NCBI GenBank assembly: GCA_017544265.1
Contig: JAFYEM010000030.1
Location: 62,001-126,000, forward strand
Direction: 5' to 3'
From: Bacteroidales bacterium
Lineage (GTDB): Bacteria; Bacteroidota; Bacteroidia; Bacteroidales; UBA932
DNA length: 64,000 nt
The translations under genes were made by a program, and so were the position numbers. Numbering within the stretch: the stretch's first letter is position 1; each line of letters starts with the position of its first letter. Below, piece by piece: positions 43,261 through 51,121 of this stretch. Below the pieces are notes generated by a model. It was not told the origin of the DNA and made no database searches. It was given only the letters and a program-made list of their open reading frames with translations.

Positions 43261-46200
43261 CTATAAAAGGTCCGCCGCGTTGCCGCCGCCGTTGGTGAAG
43301 TTGGTGTCGGAGCAGATGTTGATTGTTCCTGTATGGTGGCAATTCTTGATCGTTGTACCGGCCTCAGAGACAGCAGCAATCTCGCCAATTACAGTCTGCG
43401 CTTTAGTAGCGGTAATATCAGCGCAGTAATTATAGCATCCATCTACTACACTTGCCGCGGTTAACTTGGCAACTATTCCTGCCGCCCAATAACCCTGAGT
43501 GGAAGCAATCTTGGTTCCATGGTACTTACAGTTTGTCATTGTGGAATTTACAGACCAACCGACGATGCCACCAGTAACGTGATTATACATATTATAATCA
43601 ACCGTCACTTCACAATCGGAAATATCAGCATATTCGGCGTAAGCAGCGATACCGGCGCAAGTCCCTCTGCGAGATCCCACAGCTTTAGTAGAATATGTCC
43701 AGTCACAATCAGTAATTGTAACACGACCGGTTGCTGTTCCTTTGACAACACCAACAATACCGCCATCGGCAAATATCTTGGTAATATCGTCGTCAGTGTT
43801 GTTTCCAGCATTAATGTTGGTATAACCGGTATTGTTGCAGTTGCTAAGAGATGAGGCTCCTGAGAGATAGCCGACAACACCACCTACATATATGCCAGAG
43901 TCGGTGACTGTCACGTTAGAAGGAGCCGCATGCACATATCCACTGTTATTGCAATTAGTAATACTCACTTTGCAATTATTAACGTAGCCGACAATACCGC
44001 CAGCTATACAGTTCTTGTGGGCCAGATCTTTAATTGTTATACCCAAATTGACTTCGCCTGAATTTGCAGCCTCACTGGGAGTATTGTCGCATCCGGAGAT
44101 TATTATGGTTTCTGGAGAACTGTTATTTTCTCCTTCCAATATCTGCCCCACGATACCTCCTATATAAAAATTTTGCGCAGCGTTAGCAGTCCAGTTCGCC
44201 TGGACATAACCACTGTTAACTACATTCTGGACAGATGAGGAAGTTTTGCCTACAATACCGCCAAGACTATAACCAATTGGAACAACACTCATATTGGTAT
44301 TATAGTAAACCTTTCCAGTATTGGAAATGTTTTTACTTGCTCCGCCATCAATTGACGCAGTATTGTTTCCTATAATTCCACCCAAAGCCACATCAACGGC
44401 ATTCTTTTGTTTCGCTTCCGTCCTTGAAACTGTCAGCGTCGCTGCATTACTGACATTGGAAATATTAGAAGAAGCATTATCACCAATAATACCACCAAGG
44501 CTGATTACTCTACCTCCATATAGTTTTGCGTCGCCCTCCGCACTTGTAGTCATATGCGCCACATCGGCGTTGTTCGCACAATTTGAAACAGTTCCGCCTG
44601 CGACGTTCTGGCCAACGATGCCTCCAATACGCTGTATGCGGGGATTCGAGCGGTGATAGACAGTTGCATTATTATTACAGTCATCAACAATGCCATTAGC
44701 GCCATTCCTTCCTACGATACCACCTGTTTCCATATACCTTGCGTTGGTATTCTCGGCGTCTAAAGCCCTGATAATGGTATTCATTATGGTAGCTCCGTTG
44801 TTGCAGGAAGATACCGTTCCCTTTACAACTTCACCAACAATTCCACCGACAGCGGAATTATAAGCAACAGTAGTTTTGTTTACCAGAATACCTGTAGCAC
44901 CAGAATATGCACTTTCTACAGCCGTGTGGTCAGCAGTAGAGCTGCAAGATGTCACGCTTGCGCCGCCATCCATATGACCAACTACACCGCCGATGATAAG
45001 ATAAGGGTTGCTCTTGTCCTCAGATGTTACTTGAGCTGCATTGCTGATGGCGCCCTTGAAGGTGCAGTCTGTAACGCTGCCTGCATTTGAGAACCTGCCG
45101 ACGAGTCCGCCGATAATGAGTTTACCGGTAGTGGTGAAACCTGCAGGAGTGGAAATCAAGCCGGAGTATTCACAGCCGTTCTGGAGTACGCCGGTGGTAG
45201 TGCGCCCGGTCAATCCTCCTACCGTCGTCATTTTAGTAATATCGGCGACTGCTGCGACATTGATGTCCGCAGCCACTTTTACGTTGTCAAGAACTCCCTT
45301 ATGGTAACCCACGACGCTGGCGAACATCCCTTCAGCCCCATCGGTGTGGGTAAAGGTGTACGTACAAGTATCGTCCAAAGTAAGGTCCTTGACAATGCCG
45401 TTGTCTCCGGTACCGCCGAAGAGCGGAACGGTTGCTTCAAGACCGCTGATGGTCTTGTTGTTGCCGTTGAAGACACCGTTGAAGTAATTGTCCCCGCCAT
45501 ACGGAGTGCCGATACCCCCCGTTGCATTGAATGCGGCGCTGGAGGTGTCGTCGAAGTCGATGTCAGCAGTTACAGTTGCGATGAGGTTACCTCCGAGAGC
45601 CAGATACTCCTTGTTGTTATAGGCAGTTGCGAAGTCTATCAGGTCCTGGGCGGAAGCAATCTCGATACCGAGCTCGGTTCCGGTTGGTTTGAATTCAATC
45701 TCGGGGAAAGCCTTGATTTCGCCGGCGACGAAGGTCTTGGGCGAGGAAGTCGGAATCTCCATTAAATGGCCCTGGCGGTCCACAATCTTGACTTTGAAGC
45801 TATATGTTCCTGCAGGAACGGGTATAAACAGCTCTTTTGCAGTGTCCGAAAGAGTGAGGTTCGGGAAAATACTGACTTTCCGGTCTTCTTCCACAGGATT
45901 GAGGTAAGGGGTCAGCTCACCAGTTTCGAAATCCACTGCGAAAACGCCGCTCAGCTGGGCATCATCGGAAATAATCCAGACAGCGGCAATCTTGTCGGTG
46001 TCGGGATCCGCCTCGCTTGATAACTTTATGGATAGTTTGACGGCCGCAGTAATGGCCTTTACGGAGATGGACTGGGCATCGCCATAACCGACAAGCGGGA
46101 GAATACCGCTCTTTGCCTGCTGGGGAAGATTCACGCTGAGATCATCTTTCCAACTGGTCTCAGGATATACCACCAAAAAAGGAGGATTTACGACGGAAGA

Positions 46201-46470
46201 GAATGAAAAGCTTGCGCTTCGGCTCCCCGCAGGAATATTCTCAAGCGGATCCGAAACGACTCCGTTGACTGCGACTTTGTCGCCATCGGCCCAATAGACG
46301 GGGCGCTTGCCTCCGGAGAGGTCGCCGACAGTGGTCTTTGCCTCGTCCAGGGTGAGGGTGATGACGGTCTTTCCTGATGCGAGTTCGGGAGAGTCCTGGA
46401 CAATGTCTTCACGGGCGCATGCCGCGGCAAAGGTCGCAGCAATGCCGATAAGTGCATAGATCTTTTTCAT
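43261..46470 (-). CDS. Fimbrillin-like/GLUG-repeat surface lipoprotein
   Basis: The ATG ending at 46470 is chosen: it follows a strong ggaggagg site and starts MKKIYALIGIAATFAAACAR, a lipoprotein signal. The longer frame upstream lies over a separate 44-codon gene. The 1069-residue product has a fimbrillin-like domain (about 25-270: 'RPVYWADGDKVAVNGVVSDP', 'ILPLVGYGDAQSISVKAITA') and then about 14 GLUG rungs with GGIVG/GGVVG/GGIIG. It ends 'NCHHTGTINICSDTNFTNGG' plus GNAADLL. It is a close paralogue of the partial gene at the right edge. It is likely surface-exposed; the ligand is unknown. Confidence 0.83.
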   Translation of the reverse strand: MKKIYALIGIAATFAAACAREDIVQDSPELASGKTVITLTLDEAKTTVGDLSGGKRPVYWADGDKVAVNGVVSDPLENIPAGSRSASFSFSSVVNPPFLVVYPETSWKDDLSVNLPQQAKSGILPLVGYGDAQSISVKAITAAVKLSIKLSSEADPDTDKIAAVWIISDDAQLSGVFAVDFETGELTPYLNPVEEDRKVSIFPNLTLSDTAKELFIPVPAGTYSFKVKIVDRQGHLMEIPTSSPKTFVAGEIKAFPEIEFKPTGTELGIEIASAQDLIDFATAYNNKEYLALGGNLIATVTADIDFDDTSSAAFNATGGIGTPYGGDNYFNGVFNGNNKTISGLEATVPLFGGTGDNGIVKDLTLDDTCTYTFTHTDGAEGMFASVVGYHKGVLDNVKVAADINVAAVADITKMTTVGGLTGRTTTGVLQNGCEYSGLISTPAGFTTTGKLIIGGLVGRFSNAGSVTDCTFKGAISNAAQVTSEDKSNPYLIIGGVVGHMDGGASVTSCSSTADHTAVESAYSGATGILVNKTTVAYNSAVGGIVGEVVKGTVSSCNNGATIMNTIIRALDAENTNARYMETGGIVGRNGANGIVDDCNNNATVYHRSNPRIQRIGGIVGQNVAGGTVSNCANNADVAHMTTSAEGDAKLYGGRVISLGGIIGDNASSNISNVSNAATLTVSRTEAKQKNAVDVALGGIIGNNTASIDGGASKNISNTGKVYYNTNMSVVPIGYSLGGIVGKTSSSVQNVVNSGYVQANWTANAAQNFYIGGIVGQILEGENNSSPETIIISGCDNTPSEAANSGEVNLGITIKDLAHKNCIAGGIVGYVNNCKVSITNCNNSGYVHAAPSNVTVTDSGIYVGGVVGYLSGASSLSNCNNTGYTNINAGNNTDDDITKIFADGGIVGVVKGTATGRVTITDCDWTYSTKAVGSRRGTCAGIAAYAEYADISDCEVTVDYNMYNHVTGGIVGWSVNSTMTNCKYHGTKIASTQGYWAAGIVAKLTAASVVDGCYNYCADITATKAQTVIGEIAAVSEAGTTIKNCHHTGTINICSDTNFTNGGGNAADLL

Positions 46471-46471
46471 A

Positions 46472-46606
46472 CTACCACTCCTCCTCCGTTTCGACAAATT
46501 CAGGAATAGTAGCTGAGGCCAGAAAATGCCGCTCCACCTCAACGGGGCGGATTCTCAGCGCGGGAGCCGTATAGGCTTTCCGCAGTTCAGTTGATTTCTT
46601 TTCCAT
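46472..46606 (-). CDS. 44-residue peptide upstream of the fimbrillin/GLUG gene
   Basis: A short frame runs from ATG (46606) to TAG (46472): it begins MEKKSTELRKAYTAPALRIR, continues with PVEVERHFLASATIPEFV and ends in an acidic TEEEW. It has no signal peptide. Its last codons carry the ggaggagg site of the next gene, whose ATG begins one base after its stop, so the two are translationally linked. Small '(K)xYxxPxxxVxxVE' peptides of this sort commonly precede surface-lipoprotein genes in Bacteroidales, in my recollection, and are uncharacterised. It fills an otherwise empty 158-bp gap. Confidence 0.6.
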   Translation of the reverse strand: MEKKSTELRKAYTAPALRIRPVEVERHFLASATIPEFVETEEEW

Positions 46607-46628
46607 TATGATGACAGTTGATTGATAT

Positions 46629-49481
46629 TTACCATTTTATACTTTCCGAATAGGTATTACCGAACATATCGGTAGTGCGGACCATTCCGCCGGTGCAACC
46701 CTCGGAGGGAGTGACGGAGAACAGCACAGCGTTGGTGGAAGGGGCGCAATACTTCTTAGTGGTCTGGTTGTCCACCTGCAGGAAGATATCGTAGTAGTCC
46801 GGATCAACGCCCGGAGTGGATTCCATGGGAGTCCAGCTCATTCCGCCGTCCTCGCTCCATTCGGGCTGGCTCCAGCCTTCAGACCAGTTCCAGATATTGG
46901 CCTTGACGACACCGTCCACGCTGCGGGAAGGGTCATAGATCCTGAGCTGATGCTCCTGCCCGTGTCCGACGCTCTTGTAGTACCATGAAAGCTGGTCGCC
47001 ACTGACGCTGAGGACCATGTAGCCCTGGGGCTCGCCCATGGCGCCGAGTTTCTTGTTCAGACGCAGGGAGCCGGTGCAGCGCGCGACGCGGATGCACTCG
47101 ATGTTGGGGGCACCGTGCTTGGTATCCTTGCCAAAGTGGTTGGCATAGTTGTAATAGAAGTTCTGGTGATAGTGGCCGAACCAGGAATAGACCTTGCGAT
47201 AAGATGAGAGCAGGTCCAGGTACTCCTGATAGTGCCTGAAATAAACGCCGTGGGAACCATGGGGAGACGTATTGGGGTTCTTGAAAAGACTGGCGTGCGT
47301 GCATGCGACGATAATCTTGTCCTTCGGGACGAATGAAAGGTCTGAACGGAGCCATGCGAGAGTCTCGTCGTCGAGCCCGTAATGATACTTCGCCTTGACG
47401 TTCGGGCGGTCGTACATTATATCGTTCATAACCACATAGTGGAGCTCGCCCAGGTCGAAGGAGAAATGCGTGGGGCCCACGTAAGTTTCATAATAGACGT
47501 CGCCCTGGGCAATTTCGAAGAGCGTGGCCTGGTCGTAGTCATGATTGCCTATGACGTTGAAGGTCGGGCAGTTTATGCTGGCGGCAATGTCCATGTAGTC
47601 GTCCCATGCGAACATGTTGTTATACACCAGGTCGCCCAGGTTGATGGAATAGACATCACCCTGCTGAGCCGCCCTGAAGGCTTCCGCATCGGGGGCGACG
47701 ACATCTCTCCACGTCTCCATTGAGCCGTCCACGCCGTACTGGCGCACCTGCGGGTCCGCAATCATCATTACCGTGTAATTCTTCTGCACATCACGCTTCT
47801 CGAGCACGAAGTCCGCTGTGACGGCGGGAGCGTCGTGCGGAATGCGGCGGAAGAACTGGGGGACTCCGTAGCGGGTGGGAATCACCGCATCGGCGGGCAG
47901 GCTGAGATAGACAAAACGGGCCTTGGACATGTCGCTCTTGAAAGCGTAACGGCCATCAGGGCCGGTCTTGATGCAGCTGAAACCGTCGCTGACGACTATT
48001 CCTTCCAGAGGAGAGCCGTCAGGAGTCGTAATCTTACCCGAAACCGTGATACCGTCTGCGGAAGGCTTTGCGAGCTGCGCGACGGCAGGAGAAGCCGATC
48101 CGCCCGTCTTCACCAGGACGGAATTGCCTATGATCTCGCCCTTGCGGCCGCTCTTGCAGCTGACGCTGCCGTCCGAAGAGCACTCGCTAACGAAGGATCT
48201 CACATTGTCGCGGGCTTCGGCATAGCCGACTACTCCGGCTGCATGGATGGCGTTGCGGTTGGAGGGTTCGTACTTGTTTCCGCCGGCCCCGGCATAGACA
48301 GGACCATGATTCACGCATTCGCGTACATAGCCCCCCGCGACCTGGTCCTTGGGACAATAAACCTGGCCCACGATACCGCCGGCAGTGCTGCGGGCGCGGG
48401 AAGAGACTCCGTCGAAGCGGATGGCGCCATAGTTGGAACAGCCGCGGATATGCACAGGACGGCGTATGTTTCCGGCGATGCCGCCGGCGTGTGAAGGCTG
48501 CTCGCCGAGCGCGGATACAGCGCCGTAGTTCTGGCAGTCCGCAATCACGAGTTCGGCATGGGGATTTCCGGTAATTCCGCCTATATAGATTCCGCAGGCG
48601 CCTTCGCCCTTTAGGGAAGCATAGTTGCAGCAGCGCAGAATATCCCATTTGGTGGTTCCGCAGATACCGCCGACCCGGCCGATACCGCTGGCCTCACCGT
48701 CATCGGAAGTGAGTATCTTAACCTCGACATCACCTCTGTTGTCGCAGTATTTGAGGCTGCTCTTCGCGGCGTTGCCGGTGATTCCGCCCACAACCACGGC
48801 ATAGAGGCTCGATACCACCTTTATCTGGCCGTGGTTAACGCAGCGGGCAATAACGCTGGAGGTATTGGACTTGGCGCCGCAGGCGCCGGCAATGCCGCCG
48901 ATATTGACCGAAACTTCCTCTTTATAGGCGCCGTTGGTGTCCGAGGTGATTTTCCCGTAATTCTCGCAGCCGAGCAGAACGAAGCGGTTGAATCCGACGA
49001 TGCCGCCCACATTGTTGGGGGCCAGGGCATAGGCGCACTTGTGATTTACCGTTCCGTAATTGATGCAGTCCCTTACGGTTCCGAAATTCTTGTCCGCAAT
49101 GAAACCGGCAAAGAGCTCGTCACCCTTGCTGGTGGCATCCAGCGTGCAGGAGGCGTCAATCACTATGGATTTGACGAGGGCGCTTTTGGTAAGTTCGCTG
49201 AAAAGGCCGCGGATAGTCTTCCAGCCTTTCAGGGAGTGCCCCTGGCCGTCGAAGCGGCCGCTGAAAGATGTGACCTGGGGCAGTTTCTTCGTCTTGGACA
49301 GGTCTATGTCCGCAGTCAGGACCACCACGCTGTCGGCGTTGCACCACTGGAGCAGGTCCTCGCCCTTGTTGCAGGCCTCAATGAATGCCTGGAGGTCTTT
49401 GGCGCTTCCAATTCCCTGCGCCCACGCGTACGCGCACGCGAGTAGGAGGCCCAGTATGACAGTCAGTACTTTTTTCATCAT
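46629..49481 (-). CDS. GLUG beta-helix fused to calcineurin-like phosphoesterase
   Basis: The 950-residue secreted protein has a Sec signal (VLTVILGLLLACAYAWAQ). Residues about 22-455 are GLUG-type beta-helix ('VGGIVGFNRFVLLGCENYGK', 'YIGGITGNPHAELVIADCQN'). A carboxypeptidase-regulatory-like N-domain follows ('ITVSGKITTPDGSPLEGIVV'), then the metallophosphoesterase (about 555-790) with ADPQ, GDLVYN, GNHDYD, THASLF and FGHYHQN, and a C-terminal beta domain ('IRTTDMFGNTYSE'-like ending, seen as VRTTDMFGNTYSESIKW). Motif I has Gln where most calcineurin-like enzymes have His (DxH), and motif II has Tyr in place of the usual last Asp. Substrate unknown. The ATG overlaps the previous stop by four bases. 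Confidence 0.88.
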   Translation of the reverse strand: MMKKVLTVILGLLLACAYAWAQGIGSAKDLQAFIEACNKGEDLLQWCNADSVVVLTADIDLSKTKKLPQVTSFSGRFDGQGHSLKGWKTIRGLFSELTKSALVKSIVIDASCTLDATSKGDELFAGFIADKNFGTVRDCINYGTVNHKCAYALAPNNVGGIVGFNRFVLLGCENYGKITSDTNGAYKEEVSVNIGGIAGACGAKSNTSSVIARCVNHGQIKVVSSLYAVVVGGITGNAAKSSLKYCDNRGDVEVKILTSDDGEASGIGRVGGICGTTKWDILRCCNYASLKGEGACGIYIGGITGNPHAELVIADCQNYGAVSALGEQPSHAGGIAGNIRRPVHIRGCSNYGAIRFDGVSSRARSTAGGIVGQVYCPKDQVAGGYVRECVNHGPVYAGAGGNKYEPSNRNAIHAAGVVGYAEARDNVRSFVSECSSDGSVSCKSGRKGEIIGNSVLVKTGGSASPAVAQLAKPSADGITVSGKITTPDGSPLEGIVVSDGFSCIKTGPDGRYAFKSDMSKARFVYLSLPADAVIPTRYGVPQFFRRIPHDAPAVTADFVLEKRDVQKNYTVMMIADPQVRQYGVDGSMETWRDVVAPDAEAFRAAQQGDVYSINLGDLVYNNMFAWDDYMDIAASINCPTFNVIGNHDYDQATLFEIAQGDVYYETYVGPTHFSFDLGELHYVVMNDIMYDRPNVKAKYHYGLDDETLAWLRSDLSFVPKDKIIVACTHASLFKNPNTSPHGSHGVYFRHYQEYLDLLSSYRKVYSWFGHYHQNFYYNYANHFGKDTKHGAPNIECIRVARCTGSLRLNKKLGAMGEPQGYMVLSVSGDQLSWYYKSVGHGQEHQLRIYDPSRSVDGVVKANIWNWSEGWSQPEWSEDGGMSWTPMESTPGVDPDYYDIFLQVDNQTTKKYCAPSTNAVLFSVTPSEGCTGGMVRTTDMFGNTYSESIKW

Positions 49482-51118
49482 AAGCTCAGTGTGGATTCGT
49501 AATTATTGCCGAAACGGTCAGTGACGGTGACTTTTACAGTACCGCTCTTCTTCTCCGTGAATCCACGGAAAATGGAAGCGCAGTTATTCTTGCTCGGCTC
49601 TGAGTACCAAGATGCAATATTGTAATAGAAACTGGTCATGTCCCATTCGGCAAAGGAATAATGAAAATCAGTCTTAGTTACCCGGGACATCGTGGCACCG
49701 TCCAGTTTCGGAGTATCCCACTGCTCATCCCAGAGGAACACATTGGCATAGACGTAATTGTTTTCATATACTCCGGGCTTGAACAGCTGCATCTGATACT
49801 TGTCATCCAGCTTCTTGCCGCTGTCCTTCATTATGGCAACGCCGGTGGCGTCATAATCCCAGTCGCGGTAGGAGTAATCCGGTTTGGAGGTACGCTGGTG
49901 CTTGCCTTTCTGATAAGGAATCGGGTGGAAATACCAGTTGATGCTGCCGGAATCATAGTTGAATATGACATAACCACGCGGGGTCCCGTTGGAGCCCAGA
50001 AACTCATTGGTCCACAACGACCCGGTAACCCTGGTTACGGTGTGAGTCTCTATTTTTTCACTGTTCGGAGCATAGTTGAAAGTGGCATGGGTATGCCCGG
50101 CCCAGGCATAGGTCTTCGGATACCTTTTCAGCAGCGTCCGCAGCTCATCAAGATGATTTCCGCTGCGGTCTTTTCCCGATTCCAGATGCATCATTGGCGA
50201 ATGGCCGCAGAGCATTACGGGAGTGTCCCTAGGGACGAGCGCAAGGTCGTTCTGCACGAATTGCCAGATGTCGTCCCTCAGTCCGGTAAGGCATTCATCA
50301 CTGTACTTTCCGCTTCCAGGACCCGGGGAAATCATATTGTCCAGCATAAGGAAATGCATTCCGCCGAGGTTGAAGGAATAATTTACAGGCCCCATCTTGG
50401 ACTCGAAGGTCTTGGATGCCAGCTCGTCGGGCTGTTCCAGGACATGGGCCTGGTCGTGATTTCCTATGATATTGTAGTTGGAAATGCCGGTTCGTGCGAT
50501 TCCTTTCTTGTGATCGTCCAGCAGAGAGAGGTCCTGATGGACAATGTCGCCGAGGCCGATGCCATAGACCGTGCGGCCGGTGATCAGGGCTTTCTGCTCC
50601 ACCATGTCATCGTACATGTCCTCGCAGCATTCCAGGGACTTGTAGGCCAGTTTGTCGGTGCTGCCGCTGTTCTTGCGGGGCTGCGGGTCCGCATAGATAA
50701 AGATAGTGAAATGCTCCGGATCAGTGATCTTATTCAAGGTGAAATCCGCGGTATATACGCCGTCGGAGCCCTTGGGACACTGCTTTATCACTTTCCAGAA
50801 CGTCGCCTGACCCTGGACCACCGGGGCCGACCACTTGGACGGGGTGGACACGAAGACGTGGTCCGATTTCGTCAGGTCCGCAGCCAGGGCGAACTTGCCC
50901 TTGGAATCCGTCTTGACGCAGTTGATCCCGTCAGATACGACCACGCCCTCGAGCAGAGTGCCGTCATCGCCTTTAACGGTTCCGCTGACGGTTATCCCGG
51001 AAGATGAACCGCCACCGCCGCCGGAGTCCTCCTTGTCACGGGCTCCGGTAGCACCTTCATTCTTGTCGCAGCCGAGCAGAGCCGCCGCGCATAAAAAGAA
51101 TACGAAAAATCTTTTCAT
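49478..51118 (-). CDS. Calcineurin-like phosphoesterase lipoprotein
   Basis: The 546-residue lipoprotein has the lipobox 'CAAALLGCDKNEG' and a Gly/Ser linker. An N-domain ('ITVSGTVKGDDGTLLEGVVV') precedes the metallophosphoesterase, with YADPQPR, GDIVHQD, GNHDQAH, CGHSPMM and AGHTHATFNY, and a C-terminal beta domain ending 'TDRFGNNYESTLSL'. The layout is that of proteins with PF16371/PF00149/PF16370-type domains. The metal site has D-P-Q and G-D-x-x-H instead of D-x-H and G-D-x-x-D/N. It is probably at the outer membrane and acts on a phosphoester in the medium. Three bases separate it from the GLUG gene upstream. Confidence 0.9.
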   Translation of the reverse strand: MKRFFVFFLCAAALLGCDKNEGATGARDKEDSGGGGGSSSGITVSGTVKGDDGTLLEGVVVSDGINCVKTDSKGKFALAADLTKSDHVFVSTPSKWSAPVVQGQATFWKVIKQCPKGSDGVYTADFTLNKITDPEHFTIFIYADPQPRKNSGSTDKLAYKSLECCEDMYDDMVEQKALITGRTVYGIGLGDIVHQDLSLLDDHKKGIARTGISNYNIIGNHDQAHVLEQPDELASKTFESKMGPVNYSFNLGGMHFLMLDNMISPGPGSGKYSDECLTGLRDDIWQFVQNDLALVPRDTPVMLCGHSPMMHLESGKDRSGNHLDELRTLLKRYPKTYAWAGHTHATFNYAPNSEKIETHTVTRVTGSLWTNEFLGSNGTPRGYVIFNYDSGSINWYFHPIPYQKGKHQRTSKPDYSYRDWDYDATGVAIMKDSGKKLDDKYQMQLFKPGVYENNYVYANVFLWDEQWDTPKLDGATMSRVTKTDFHYSFAEWDMTSFYYNIASWYSEPSKNNCASIFRGFTEKKSGTVKVTVTDRFGNNYESTLSL

Positions 51119-51121
51119 AGT

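Noticed and set aside
39801..46470. Periodic repeats in the GLUG genes as a possible CRISPR array
   Set aside because: The repeats are imperfect, in frame and encode GGIVG-type rungs; there are no constant repeats with unique spacers and no cas genes.
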